Positions 1 through 12,100 of a stretch of 64,000 bases of DNA are shown here, one piece after another; positions within the stretch are counted from its first letter, which is position 1, and every line of letters begins with the position of its first letter. The position numbers and the translations under genes were made by a program. The stretch spans positions 14,273,774 to 14,337,773 of the forward strand of contig JAQMRL010000014.1 in the NCBI GenBank assembly GCA_035578175.1, given 5' to 3'. This DNA comes from Catonia carolina (lineage: Eukaryota > Arthropoda > Insecta > Hemiptera > Achilidae). The notes under the pieces are model-generated. The model searched no databases, was not told the origin of the DNA, and saw only the letters and a program-made list of their open reading frames with translations.

Positions 1-424
1 TATGGATGTCGTATTCCTATTAAGTTAACTATTTTTTAAATTATGACTACTTAAAGTACTAAAAACATCAGTCGTGATATGATGTAGGCCTAACAATTTA
101 ATTTATAAAAATACTTTTAAAAGTATTTTGTATTTAAATACTTTTGAAAGTATTTAGTTGTTACTTTTTAATCAGCGCGTACAGATTTAGATATAATGCG
201 CATGCTCAGTGACGTCATTATTTGTTTACATTAGGAGCAAACTTAGAACGGCTGAACTGTACAAAAATCTTTTGTAGACTAATTTTGTTTCTGTTCCAAA
301 CGACTGAAGCAATAAAAGTAATATTACACCCTTATAATAATTTTCATGTTGACAGTACATTGTCCAATATTAATTTCCTTGTAAGTCAGATTTACTGGGG
401 AGCACGGTACACCTGTATTAGAGA
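1..424. other. AT-rich gene-free start of window
   Basis: No coding region recognised. At about 108-156 two adjacent palindromic units of the form AAATACTTTTRAAAGTATTT occur. A CRE-like TGACGTCA is present at about 211-218. The 102-codon open frame from 222 has no recognisable domain and is not called. Confidence 0.4.
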
Positions 425-930
425 ATGCCTAAGTTCAAAATATCTTATAAAATATTTAAATTCTTATCCATTCGAATCAAGAATGAAAAAAAATATCGTT
501 TTTAAAAAAAGAACAAATTTAGATTTGTAACGGAATTATATATTATTTTTATGTAGACAAAAGGCTCCACCAATATTTCAGACGAAAATAAAAAAAAATT
601 ATGAATAATTCATTTAAAACTTCCAGAACGATACGACGTTATCACGCAACCGCTTTAAAAATTACATGTGGTCATATTATAAAGAAAAAAAAGTTCCGTT
701 TACAAATCGGTCGTTTCAAAAATTTTCTATTTTTGAACGTCTTTATACTTACATATAAAATAGTTGAAATAATAAAACTATTCTTTTTCATTTTTTGTCG
801 CTTATACAATTACATCAAATAGTTTTTCATTTAAAAAAAAAAGTTGAACTTGGTTAGTTGTAAATGTAATAAGTACACAAGATTTTTGTAATCTTTATTT
901 TCAGATGTCACTTTTTACCTTCTTATTGTT
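425..930 (+). repeat. Long non-coding repeat, copy 1 (pair of 28720-29185)
   Basis: Shares an extended colinear similarity with 28720-29185, including CTTATAAAATATTTAAATTC, CGATACGAC near a TCACGCAACC string, and ACTTACATATAAAATAG. Each copy lies upstream of a receptor gene in the same orientation (about 7.9 and 5.2 kb). It may be part of the original segmental duplication or a dispersed repeat. Confidence 0.6.
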
Positions 931-1670
931 GTTTAAGTCATCAACCAAAAATCTGGTTTAATCACTGGGTTGATCTAGGGGTAAAGTCATTGTAACTATA
1001 CTACATCCAAGAGTCACTTGAAACTGTGGTAAAGATAGGCGACTCCAATTTACCATTGGTTGTGTAGAGCAATACGCTCTCCGCTACTATCTGTCCTACA
1101 AACATATCTAGTATTTAATTAATAGGCTAACGTTTAAGTTTTAGTTGTAATTGTAATTTAAACTAAAGTTAAAATGATAAGTGACTATTATTTAAAGAAT
1201 AATGTTCGGCCCCAAATTCGATTAAAAGACGCAGTATTTAAAATTAAAAAGAAATTAAATACTAAAAAATACTAAAAGAAATACTTTAAAATAAATGTAA
1301 ATAGTTACATTACAGAATAAAAATTTATAGATCATTTATAGAATTTATAGGCATTTGGCGATGAAAAAGGATAAATATAGATTTTAATTGTCCGTTTTTG
1401 TTAGTCGAGTCCTGTTGTAAACAAACTGCGTATGTGTCAGTCTCTGTAAATTCACAACTCACAAACACGCGTGGCCTTGGGTGAACTCTCTGCAGGCTAA
1501 CCGGTGATCTAAAAAAAAACACCCTCTCATTACATTTTGTCAGTAGTATAATATAATAGGCCTAGTAATAAATTTATAATGGTTTTGTCATTTTTTACAA
1601 AAACTATTTTCATTTCTCATGACATTATCAGTTATTTATAGATCGGTATAATGTAATAACAAAATAAATA
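931..1670. other. Gene-free stretch with repeat scraps
   Basis: At 931-962 there is a family B tail (GTTTAAGTCATCA). At 970-1000 a tRNA-like segment GGTTGATCTAGGGGTAAAGTC resembles the head of SINE family 2. At 1310-1385 a piece (ATTTATAGGCATTTGGCGATG) recurs at 3670-3740. No gene seen. Confidence 0.4.
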
Positions 1671-2248
1671 GGGTCTTTTCCGTTTTCTGTATGCCACTAT
1701 CAAATCGGAATTCCCTGAAGGGTTACCCAATTCCCCCACTCGTGCGTCTAGCGCTCCAATCTGACTAGCAATATTCCTGCGTAATGTCAACTCCACTCCC
1801 ATTTCCTAGTTAACTACTACAAAATAAACATAGACAGTCTACTATGAATTTTGTAGTTGCTAAATAATATTTCGGACGAAGGATGATGCTGCAGAGTTCC
1901 TTTAGGAAAGGTGGTTATTGCATAATTCCAGAAGATGTGACCACCAAAAAAGTCTGTTTGAAACACTCACAAGACGTTCACTTCCCAATGTAAATAATTA
2001 AAAAATATTTTATGTAATTAGAATAAGTTAAAAGTAACCTGTAAATAAAAAAAATTAAAATAATAAACTCAAAATAAAACAATTTAATTAACGTGTAACA
2101 TAGTACTATATACTGAGACTGAGAAGGACGTGTGTACGCGTGCGTATGTCTGTCTCAGTTAAAGGCAGTGGGTGGGAGAAATGAACATGTGTGTGATCCT
2201 TCAGGGAATTCGGATTTTATAGTGGCATACAGAAAACGGAAAAGACCC
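1671..2248. mobile_element. TIR transposon (MITE), 578 bp
   Basis: Imperfect terminal inverted repeats of about 52 bp: GGGTCTTTTCCGTTTTCTGT at 1671 mirrors ACAGAAAACGGAAAAGACCC ending at 2248. It is flanked by AATA on both sides (1667-1670, 2249-2252), a candidate 4-bp target duplication. The interior has no transposase and holds a scrap of the family A end near 1948-1992. The superfamily is not assigned. Confidence 0.75.
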
Positions 2249-2324
2249 AATAATCTTGTAGTATATAAAAATGAGGTAGTCACATTTTGGAATACGTGGT
2301 GTGTGATGTCTTCATGATTTAGTG

Positions 2325-2930
2325 TGCGATTTGATGTAAATTCTATTTATTCGCATGAATTTTCGTATTTTTTCTTAGTTTTTGGGTGTTATGGCGTAGT
2401 TGTGTACGTGATTGTGCAACAACACGACATGTATTGACGATGGTGGACGAATCGTCTTCTTCCGGAAGAGAAATTAAACATAAAAATGGGAAACCTTAAC
2501 GAAGCGGAGAAAAGACAATTTCCATTAATGTTTTCAATAAGTTTGCTAATAAATATCCTAACCTAGAAATTAAAGAGATAGAATCACTTACTGCTGATTT
2601 TACCGGTGTAAAATTATCTTGTTCTAGTGTTCACAGAGTCCGAAAAGAATTTAAACAGTGATGTTTTTAAAAACTTAGTTTAAAAAAGAAAACGTAAAAC
2701 GCCTGCTTTAGACAAATTTGATGATGTCAACAAAACTGCTTTAAGACTTATTATTCATCAATTTTCCTTTAAAATTGAGTTACCTACTAATAAGATTTTG
2801 TCGGTTGTCACTAATGATCCTCATTTACCCAACATTCAGTCAGTCCACTCTTCATAAACTAATTCTATCTATGGGGTTTGAATTCAATAATAGGTTCAAT
2901 AGTTTTTCGTGTTTTCAAATCAATTTTCGT
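2325..2930 (+). pseudogene. Transposase N-terminal fragment, tandem copy 1
   Basis: Reads in pieces as FNKFANKYPNLEIKEIESL and KRKRKTPALDKFDDVNKTAL followed by LRLIIHQFSF, resembling the helix-turn-helix N-terminus of Tc1/mariner-type transposases found in insects. Frameshifts and stops break the frame, and no catalytic domain follows. It is directly followed by a second copy. Confidence 0.55.
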
Positions 2931-2934
2931 ATTT

Positions 2935-3540
2935 TTTCTTAGTGATTTAGTGTGCGATTTGATGTAAAATTCTATTTATTCGCATCAATTTTCAAATTTT
3001 TTCTTAGTTTTTGGGTGTTAGTGCGTGGTTGTGTACGTGATTGTGCGACAAGAGATGTATTGACGATGGCGGACGAACCTTATTCTTCCGAAAGTAGATA
3101 TTATACATAAAAACATAAAATATAAAATATAAACATAAGATATAAACATAAAAATTGGAAACCTTTCCGAAGCGGAGAAAAGACAATTGCAATTAATGTT
3201 TTCAATAAGTTTGCTAATAAATATCCTAATTTATAAATTAAAGAGATAGAATCACTTACTGCTGAATTTACCGGTGTATTTGTTCAAGTTTTCACAGAAT
3301 ACGAAAAGAATTTAAACAGTGATGTTTTAAAACCTCAGTTAAAAAAAGAAAACGTAAAACGCTTGCTTTAGACAAATTTGATGATATCAACAGAACTACT
3401 TTAAGATTTATTATTCATCAATTTTCCTTTAGAAATGAGTTACCTACTTTAGGTAGGACTAATGGTCCTTCCTGATTTACCCAAAATTAGTCGGTTTAAA
3501 TTCAGTGGTAGGTTTAATAGTTTTTCGTGTAAAAGTATGC
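2935..3540 (+). pseudogene. Transposase N-terminal fragment, tandem copy 2
   Basis: Direct repeat of 2325-2930, starting at GATTTAGTGTGCGATTTGAT and ending near AGTTTTTCGTG. It is diverged, with small indels including an ATAAACATA expansion at 3105-3150. A tandem duplication of an already truncated element is the simplest reading. Confidence 0.6.
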
Positions 3541-4330
3541 AACGGCATGAAAGGTATAAGCGGGCGTAGTGTGAGCAAAATTTTTTCAACAGTGTTCTGT
3601 TCGTTCCACTCGCCCGGTGGCTTGTTTATGCTAGGACTCAACTAAGAAAAAACGTACTATAGTTACATTTACGGAATAAAAATTTATAGAATTTATAGGC
3701 ATATGGCGATGAAATGGATAATTAATATAGATTTTGAAGGAATTAAAAAAAATGTTTAATTTAATTTGATCTTTTCATAACATTTAATGGTTTTACAAAC
3801 AAAATGCTGTAACCTTAACCTATATAAGTAATTATACGTAATTTGTTTCAATATCATAAGTATATATAGCTAAACAATATAAGATCAACTTTTATTTTCA
3901 TAGCTTGAGTCAATGTTTTTAATATAGTACGTAATAGCGCTCTGGCCATATAAGCAATATTATCTTCCGACTCTTGGACTGAGTACAGGTTTTATTATTT
4001 TATACATCAGATCACGGTAAATAGAAGAGACGATAGGGGGGGTCATGCGCAAGACCAGCCGTTATGAGTACATACCGTCACTAGCAAATGACGTCACCGG
4101 TGCGGAAAGCACCAGTTTTGTTAACTTAGTTCTTCTACATTCAAGACTAATATTGGGATGTAATAATTATGTTTTGTCTAATAATAATAATAACAGCGAG
4201 AATAATAATTATAATAAAGAATTGTAATGGAATGTAAGTAAAATATAAAATAATTACCTGCCATTTTTCATTGGCGATTTAAGGAAACAGATTGTCTTTA
4301 GATATTTACATTATAAAATAATGTGAATAC

Positions 4331-4464
4331 TTTCTCTTGCATATATGAATAAATAGGAAGAATAGTATTGTTTTCACGTCGATTGTTCGAAATCGAGTTT
4401 TCACCGGATCTACACGTTTTCAGATCCCCTGAACCAAAAAACATGTTTTTAGCGATTGGTCTGC

Positions 4465-4499
<35 letters not shown>

Positions 4500-5262
4500 T
4501 GCGCGCGCGCGTGCGTGTGTGTGTGTGTGCAGAATATCTCAAGAACGAAATATCGTTAGAACTTGAAACTTAAGTTACATACCACTGCCGGACCCGACTC
4601 GAACATTTTCATCAAAATCAGTAAAATGCATAATAAGCTAAAATCTAAAAGAAAATCGATTTTTTTACACGATTTCGTGAGAAAAAACAGAAAATCGCTA
4701 ATTACCGATAAACTAAGCATTATACAAAAAAATATTTCAAATAAAAGTTGTAGGATTTTAAATTCTCTACATTTTCTGTTATAGAAATTTTTGGGGTAAA
4801 ATGGACATTAAGGCTGTAATCTTAAAAAACCAATTTTTTACGTGAAAACAGCCAAGAATTTCAGTAAACATGGCGCCTACCCTATCTTGAAGAGCATAAA
4901 AATGTAGTAAACCAGGCGATTTAAAAAAAATCGTAGGACCAGTTTTTGAGAAAATAGCAAAAAAGTGAAAAATTACACGAATAAACTACTACTTCCAGTT
5001 GACCGATTTAGATGAAAATGTTCGTGTCGGGTCCGGTAGTGGTATGTAACTTAAGTTCCAAGTTTTAAGTTCTAACGATATTCCGTTCTTGAGATATTCT
5101 GTATAAAAACACACACACACACACACACAGACCAATCGCTAAAAACATGTTTTTTTGGTTCAGGAGATCTGAAAACGAGTACATCCGGTGAAAACTTGAT
5201 TTCGAAAAATTGATATGAAAACAATACTGTCATTTTGTTTGTATTCATATAGGCAAGAGAAA
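4331..5262. repeat. Family A repeat, head-to-head inverted pair
   Basis: From 4331 to about 4620 the left part of family A runs forward; from about 4620 to 5262 an internal plus left part runs in reverse, ending GGCAAGAGAAAGTAAAAA. Both halves carry the GT/CA tract next to the GATTGGTCTG motif, so the region is an imperfect palindrome. Confidence 0.8.
4467..4531. repeat. (GT)n/(GC)n microsatellite
   Basis: Runs of GT interrupted by GGGTGTGCGCGCGCGCGTGC. It lies at the variable GT tract internal to family A. Confidence 0.95.
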
Positions 5263-5399
5263 GTAAAAATATTTAAACAAGTCTGTAATTGTTATACATG
5301 ATATTCTGTTGCCAACGTGTTGGTAAATAAAATGGTTGTTAATATTAACAGTTAGGCCTATTGTTATATGTTATTTTTCACAAGAGGATATTTTAAACT

Positions 5400-5960
5400 C
5401 CCATTCGGTGAGTTATTTTTAAATCTGTGTTTTCGGCTTAGTTGTAAGTTATTTCCCGCAAAAATTCAGTAATTTTTTCTCGCAGACACAAATTTTTGTT
5501 TCTCAACTTTATAAAATCTTCAGGTTCTTTTGCGTTGTAGGTTCGGTGTGAAATAGGATTATTTTCATTAACAATAGGAGGTTCAGGGTAACCATAGTTT
5601 TCTCCTTGCGAAACAAAAAATTCTACTATTTTTCTGTTTTTTCATGTCTCAAATTTCTTTCGGAGTCACTAAAATTTTAAACAGTTCCGCGAGTTTGTAT
5701 CTTATGATGTGGAACTGCAGACGATTTTAATCTTCTTGTAGCTTTTAAGTTACAAATTTCAGATTTTAAATCGCGTTCGACGTCAAAGTCTTTAGCATGA
5801 GCACCACAAACACGAGCAGAATCAACCGAAAAATTGCCTTCACGTCGACAAGCATGTAATCATGCTTTTCTTAAGGTTTTATCTTTCGGAAAACGGTGAA
5901 ATGAAAATCTTTCATGTACATTTTTTTACTGTTAGCACAACCCGCAACAATTTTCTATGT
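5400..5960 (-). pseudogene. THAP-domain protein remnant (transposase N-terminus)
   Basis: Reading from about 5957 downwards, with frame changes, the pieces are AGCANSKKMYMKDFHFTVF, then a KAWLHACRREGNFSVDSARV stretch leading to CGAHAKDFDVERDLK and PHHKIQTRGTV. The C-x2-H near ARVCGAH and the spacing match the end of a C2CH THAP zinc finger; the first cysteine of the N-terminal pair is not seen. Further on, PEDFIKLRNKNLCLREKITE resembles the coiled coil that follows THAP in P-type transposases. Stops and frameshifts make it non-functional, and no catalytic domain was found. Confidence 0.65.
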
Positions 5961-6351
5961 AATTTTATTAGAACTCACTAGATATAAACACGTACTAAAT
6001 ATTAGAAATAACAAAAAAAATACATAACTATTAGAACGCCTAAATATTTACTAATTTTTATTATGTTCCATAATACCTATATTCGATTAAACTAACTTCA
6101 CAAAGAATTCACATAATACCGTTAGTCGCTAATTAGACGGACTGACAACATTTATTTACAAATAGTGAAATAATACAAACAGCTGGCCGAGTTATTAAGC
6201 ACCGGTGACATCATCGGCTACTGCGCATCATATTGTGACTCCTCCGTCTCTTCTATTTTCCGTGCATCAGATCGTTTCTTGCATTAAACCGTTCAAAAAA
6301 TAATTGACTTCATCCAACCCAACAGGGCAAAGGTGCCGGCGTGAGGTCAGG

Positions 6352-6735
6352 AGACACTCTGTCTTGTTTAGGTCATCAGCCGAAAGACTGGTTTTACTAA
6401 GTAAAAGAAGAGCTGGTTTACCATGCCTTCCTCACTGAATTGGAATGTATGCTTATCAGCATGCCAGGTGCTCTAAAAAGCACATATTTTCCACTCTGCA
6501 AATGACACCTTCACTTCATTCACCACAGAGTCTGGCTGTATAATGGAATTCATTACTTTCAGAGAAAATAACTCTGATTAGTTTCTTTTACCTCTTCTGT
6601 TCTTAAATGATTCAGTCATTTAATTGGTTGACCATGTGATAAGAAACAACTCTATTTACTTTAGCCCTGCAACGAAAAGATTAAGTGTAAATAATTTGAC
6701 ACTCCATCTGCCTGTTATGGGCAAAACTGTGACTG
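6352..6735 (-). repeat. Family B interspersed repeat, near full length
   Basis: A roughly 400-bp repeat, reverse relative to the copy at 45840-46500. Landmarks are GGTCATCAGCCGAAAGACTG, CTCTGCAAATGACACCTTCA, and CATGTGATAAGAAACA. It is non-coding. Pieces recur at least nine times in the window; the class is unknown. Confidence 0.8.
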
Positions 6736-6874
6736 TAGTACGTAAAATGTAAGAAGAAGCCTCTGTTTGGAACCGCGTACCTCATCAAGTAAGAAACATG
6801 AAAATTTCTGGTACGGCTCGTTTTAAAGCTTGGTTTTTTGTTATTTTAATCGTATAAATTACGAAATACGGAAG

Positions 6875-7803
6875 TACGAGGTGTGGCTATTAAAAACGAG
6901 ACTGACGTTGTAAAAAATTGTATTTTAATTTTATACTTAATTACTTATTATCACCTTCAATATACACTCCTTTTCTATCCCTACAACGCTCCATCCGAAT
7001 TTTCCATTGTTGGAAACAGTGCTGGTAGTCATCTTCTGTCAGCTCCTTCAGGACACGTGCCGCTTTCTCTTTTACAGCTTCCACAGACTCAAATCTTGTC
7101 CCTTTTAATGCAGATTTCACCTTAGGGAACAGGTACAAGTACTTGGTGCAAGATCTGGTGAATAAGGTGGATGTTCTAACACTGAGATGCTTTGGCTAGG
7201 GAGCTCTTGAAAGATAACACGGAATGAGCTGGCACATTGTCTTAGTGGAGAACCCATGATTTGTCCTTCTACATTTCGAGGCGTTTTTTCCGTACTCTTT
7301 GACGTAGTTTAGAAAGTACCTCAAGGTAGTAATATTGATTAATTGTGTGACCTTCAGGAACCCAGTGAAGGTACACAATCACAAGGATATCAAAAAAAAT
7401 CATCATTGCTTTAAATTTTAACTTGCTCATTCGAGCTTTTTTGGCTCTCGGTGAAGTTCGGCTCTTCCATTGCATGGATTGACGCTTCGTTTCCGGATCA
7501 TAAGTAAAAAACCACGTTATATCACAGGTTATTATCTTTTGCCGGTTCTCTAAGGTGAAGTCAGCATTAAAAGGGACAAGATTTGAGTCTGTGGAAGCTG
7601 TAAAAGAGAAAGCGGCACATGACCTGAAAAAGGTGACAGAAAATGACTTCCAGCACTGTGTCCAACAATGAAAAATTTGCATGGAGCGTTGTAGGGATAG
7701 AGAAGGAGCGTATATATTGAAGGTGACAATAAGTGATTATGTATAAAATTTAAATAAAATTTTTTACAACGTCAGTCTCGTTGTTTAATAGACACACCTC
7801 GTA
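6875..7803 (-). mobile_element. Fold-back mariner element 1
   Basis: Ends are TACGAGGTGTGGCTATTAAA and its inverse, with TA at both ends. A minus-strand mariner transposase remnant covers 7560-6941 (ITCDITWFFTYDPETKRQSM, then WVPEGHTINQYYYLEVLSKL; HPPYSPDLAP in another frame), showing all three regions of a DD34D catalytic domain but frameshifted. Unlike a normal mariner, both ends derive from the transposase 3' end: the C-terminal coding sequence and 3' flank at 6941-7110 recur inverted at 7558-7745. The 5' half of the transposase is missing. Confidence 0.85.
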
Positions 7804-8261
7804 TATTAGGCATTTTCTAGCTACTTATATTTTGGAAACCTTTATTTTATAATACTTAGTAGCCAAATACATTTTAAAGTAGGCCTACCCGTAAATAAAG
7901 TAATAGTACCTTGAAGTTGGGTATACTGAAAAGTGGGTACTTTTTATGCTTAATTCATTGTATTTATTACATTATTGATTTCCAAAAATATTAATGTATA
8001 TTGTGTAACGAACAATAAAACAAGCTTTAATTTTATGTATCGTAATTGTTTTTACCTACAACGGTTCAAAATATATTGTTCTTTAAAGAAAGGTGTTTTC
8101 TTTCGTGAATCTGACTATAGTGAATTTACATTTCTACCTATTCTGTTCTTAAATAGTTCAGTCATATAATTGGCTGACTATATGATAAGAAACAGAACTA
8201 TTTTTTATAGGCCTGAATCTAGCAGATCGAGTACAAATAATTTAACTTTTCACCTCCATAT
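7804..8261. repeat. Intergenic AT-rich sequence with family B piece
   Basis: AT-rich to about 8100. From about 8130 to 8261 there is a reverse family B piece with GCTGACTATATGATAAGAAA and AGCAGATCGAGT. No gene seen. Confidence 0.55.
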
Positions 8262-8353
8262 TATGGTCAAAATTAATATTATAAACAATATTTGTGATAG
8301 GTTAAACGAAAATTTAAAAAAATATGAAATAGAAGATAAATAAATAATCAGAT
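8262..8353 (+). promoter_or_regulatory. Conserved proximal 5' region of odorant receptor A
   Basis: The ~90 bp before the ATG share AATTAATATTATAAA and GATAAATAAATAATCAGAT, with related AT-rich sequence between, with gene B. It probably contains the 5' UTR and perhaps the proximal promoter. No confident TATA/initiator pair could be fixed. Repeat family B ends just upstream. Confidence 0.45.
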
Positions 8354-9135
8354 ATGTTGGCAAACGAAAAACTTCGAAAAGCGTTGACACTTATGGGTTA
8401 CAATAAAGATTTGACAAAATTATCAATCCTACCGATAATAATAGCGATATTGGGTTTATCTTTAGCGGTAAACGTTATTACTTATATCGCTGATAACTGG
8501 AAAGATGAATCAAGAAGGCTTTTTATATTTATGGCAATGAAAGATGTAGTAGTTTTGGTGACAACTGTTGGAATGGCATCTGACTATATCGTGAGAGGGG
8601 AATTAATGGCAAAACTACTCGAAATAATTGATAAAAAATACATGATATTTGATAACAAAATATCGATAGAACAAAAAAAGATAATCGATAAAAATAAAAT
8701 GGATCAAAATAACGTTTTAAAACATACTTTAAATATTTTAATAGTAATAATGGGTATTTATATGGTGTTACCAATACCTATCGATATATACATGGTATTC
8801 TTTTATAAAAATAAATTGTCACTATCGATTCGAGATTTGATGTTACCTATTGCATTCTGGTACCCACCAAATTACGAAAATGTATATACATTCTTTTTAG
8901 CTTATTTTTTACACGTAATATTTTATACAAATACTCTTGGCGCCGGTTATTGTGTATTTGGATCCGTAGTTAGTACTTTTCAATCTCTCACTATCGATAT
9001 TAAATTGTTTTGTCACGATATTAAAGAGGCCGAAAATATCGTTCAAATTACATTTGAAGATGTAGATGATGAAAAGGTTACATTGTTAAAAAGATATGCT
9101 GTACATCTGATTCGATCACATCAAGATGTATGCAA
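8354..9135 (+). CDS. Odorant receptor A, exon 1
   Basis: Encodes residues 1-260 plus two bases of codon 261, containing the N-terminus, the first four membrane segments and the long extracellular loop. The donor is AA|GTAAGTAT at 9136, in phase 2. The open frame continues two codons into the intron before TAA, so the ORF end at 9139 is not the true exon end. Confidence 0.93.
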
Positions 9136-12100
9136 GTAAGTATACCTGTCTAGTTTTACTTTCTCTTACATATATAAATATACTAGCTTAAGTACTGTCT
9201 GACAAGTTTCGAAATAGGATTCCCTCCTTTCCGCACTTCATCAGCGCCACCTCGCATTACGCACTGTCCCAAAAACATTAGTTCCGATAGTCAGTCTACT
9301 AGTACAGCTCATTACTACAACAATATTTTATATTCATAGTTACTATTACTTTATTATTTATTATTATTTGCACTTATTTAACGTGTACCTGTTTAAATCA
9401 CAATTATACACTTACACTGTGTTTGTTTAATCGATACGAATTTATCTGAATATTGAACAACCGATCAAACCCAAAACATAATAAAACTGCACTGACTACA
9501 AAACCAGTATTGCACGGTCGCTAACACTGTAGAACTGAAGTAAAAGCATAGTTTATATTAGCTGCTCTCAAGTAAATAAAGAATAATTCTTACTCTATTT
9601 AATAATTAAATAGTATCAATTAATTACATTAACAGTCAACTTATAAATTAAACTTGCTGAGTTATATTATGACTACACTACCTAATAGTAAACAAAAATA
9701 ATGGAAACACTAATGACTTTCTTCTGCTGGTGGTCACATAATCTCTACAATGGATAACAAGCATCTAGTATAAGTGATATTCATATTAATTGCTCATTTG
9801 TGTTGTGCGTACAAATGTATTCGATCCGGCACGTAGTGCGATCGGGAATGGAAGAAGTGGGGAAGGGAGGGAATCCTATTTCGATCGTTGTTACGCAGTA
9901 CCCGTTCTTCGAACGGTTTCCTAGGTGCCGTGGACGGTCGGTTGGAATACCGAGTTCGATCCGTATCAGGTCTGATCTTCTTTAATAATAGTTAAAGAAA
10001 GGAGGTAGATAACAATGAATAATTGTTATCTACCTCCTTTCAACGTCAGCATTATTATTTATGAAAAAAAAAATAGTTGAACTTAAAATAAAAGCGAGAT
10101 CATGGTGTTTTTAAATTAAGCTATGCAGCGCTTTATTATTCATAATAAATGAAAGGAAAATCACAAAAGGAACACCACGATGGTGACCACTGTTAGGACG
10201 ACTGATCCATTTTTGATAATATGACCGAGAAAAGGTTCATAGGGTACTGGTGGAATGGATAGGTAGGTACTGACTGAATGAATACGGGTTTCATCGGCGC
10301 GTAGGCCTGTGTTAATTGTTCTGTTTTTATGTCTAAAAATATTGGTTAATATTTTTTTAATTGGTAATATCTCCATTATTATGCATTATTATAATGAAAA
10401 CTTTACATAATGAAACGAATTCGTCTTTAAACGTTTCGTAATTTCGATTATATAACATTTTTTGATACATTGACTTTTAAGGGAGATATTCGTAGCTTTT
10501 TGTTTACCCCTCCCTCTGAACTCCCCCATCCATTTGTGATACTAAAAAAATTGTAGCATGTTTTCATTTCAATTATGTTCAGAACTTAGATACCGAAATT
10601 CATTGAATTTGGTTCAGCGGTTCTTCCGTGATGCCGTTACATATAAACAGACAAAGAGATAAACTGACAGAGAAAAATTCAGCTGAACTTATTTTCGGTG
10701 TTTACGTGGTACATCTGGCTCAGAAACAAAATTTGGGGCATTTTGAAAAATTGTACAAACAAAATCAAAATTTTATTTATTTAGAAAGATAGGAGGTAAA
10801 CCTTTGTCATGAAATCTGTAAATTCGTGTAAAATTTTTCACTTTTTCGCTATTTTCTTATTAACGGCTCTTATTGATTTTTTTTAAATCGCCTCATTTCT
10901 GTATTTTTATGCTACATAAAATCGGTTAACTTTTTCAACACCAACGTCCGGAAAACAGGACGTCGATATATTTTACTTAGCTATAACATCCGGTTTCCCG
11001 GACGCCCGTAAGTTGTCATGTAGAGCATAACAAATTTAGTAAATGAGGCGATTTTTAAAAAAATCGTATGAGCCGTTTTTTGAGAAAATCTCAAGTAGTG
11101 AAAATGTTCGTGTCGGGTCCTCTAGTAGTACTTAACTTATGTTTCAAGTTTCAAGTGCGTCCAATGTTCCGTTCTTGAGATATTCTGTTCACACACAAAC
11201 ACAGACCAATCGCTGAAAACATGGTTTTTGGGTTCAGGGGGTCTGAAAACGTGTAGATCCAGTGAAAACTAGATTGAAACTAGATCGAAGTGGGTATGCT
11301 TGCAAGCGGGCCGATTCATTTTCTGCTGATAGTGGTCGCGTGTGTCGAGTCTGAGTTGCTACATTTTCCATTAAAACCTATCTTAAAGACGAATTTAGTC
11401 CCACATTTAAATTTGCCAATTTGTAGTGCCATTCTAAGTCCGGTAAACCAGATTTGCAGTGAACTTAAAAATCGAGCAGAGAAACGATAGGCTCGTAAGG
11501 AAGTTTATGATATTTTAAACTCATCATCCAATTACAACACAGGTAGTTCACAAAATGAAGGGATAGCCGTAGAGAAAGGTAGGCCTCTATTTAATCAAGA
11601 ACCACCAAATTTTAATGTTGCGCAGTCAGAAGAAACTGATCTCTTAAAATGTGAAAACGCCGAATGAAAAGAAGAAAACAAGTTATTTAGAGAAAAACTT
11701 CAGGCTGCAAACGAAGAATTATTAATATTAAAATCGATTTCTTGTGTAAACATACCTAAACTGCTATGTTTGTAAAAACAATACAAAAATCCTACCGTGA
11801 CTACGCACCGGCTGAGTTGTTGGGGACCAGACTACGTCATCTTATATCTCACAGCAGCTACCGTCTATTATAGTAACCATGAACAGATCCAAAAATAAGT
11901 GGACTCAACCAAGACCAAAGATTAGGGAATTTTGAAAAATTGTACGGATAAAGTGACAAATTTATTTCTGTGGATATTTTTGTTTTTCTTTTGTTTGTTA
12001 GGAATGTGAAGATAATGAATCAATGCGTGTCGTTTATTGTGTTCATAGCCAATCAGTGCCTCTGTTTTCAACTGTGCATTTTCCTCTACTGCGTGGCTGA

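Larger units (their letters stand above)
4013..6264. mobile_element. P-superfamily-like transposon, degenerate, 2.25 kb
   Basis: Terminal inverted repeats CACGGTAAATAGAAGAGACG at 4013 and CGTCTCTTCTATTTTCCGTG ending at 6264, with weaker similarity extending about 90 bp inwards. A perfect 8-bp CATCAGAT flanks both ends (4005-4012, 6265-6272). The minus-strand interior encodes a THAP-like domain and coiled coil. A THAP domain with 8-bp duplications fits the P superfamily; hAT also makes 8-bp duplications and remains possible. An inverted pair of family A pieces sits inside. Confidence 0.7.

Noticed and set aside
222..822. Open frames of 102 and 73 codons near the window start
   Set aside because: AT-rich, no domain, no splice context; the second overlaps a repeated non-coding block whose other copy does not keep the frame.
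4368..4784. Frames with VCVCVCVC across family A
   Set aside because: Translation of the GT microsatellite and of non-coding repeat sequence.
8529..8774. 81-codon minus-strand frame
   Set aside because: Antisense shadow of receptor A exon 1.
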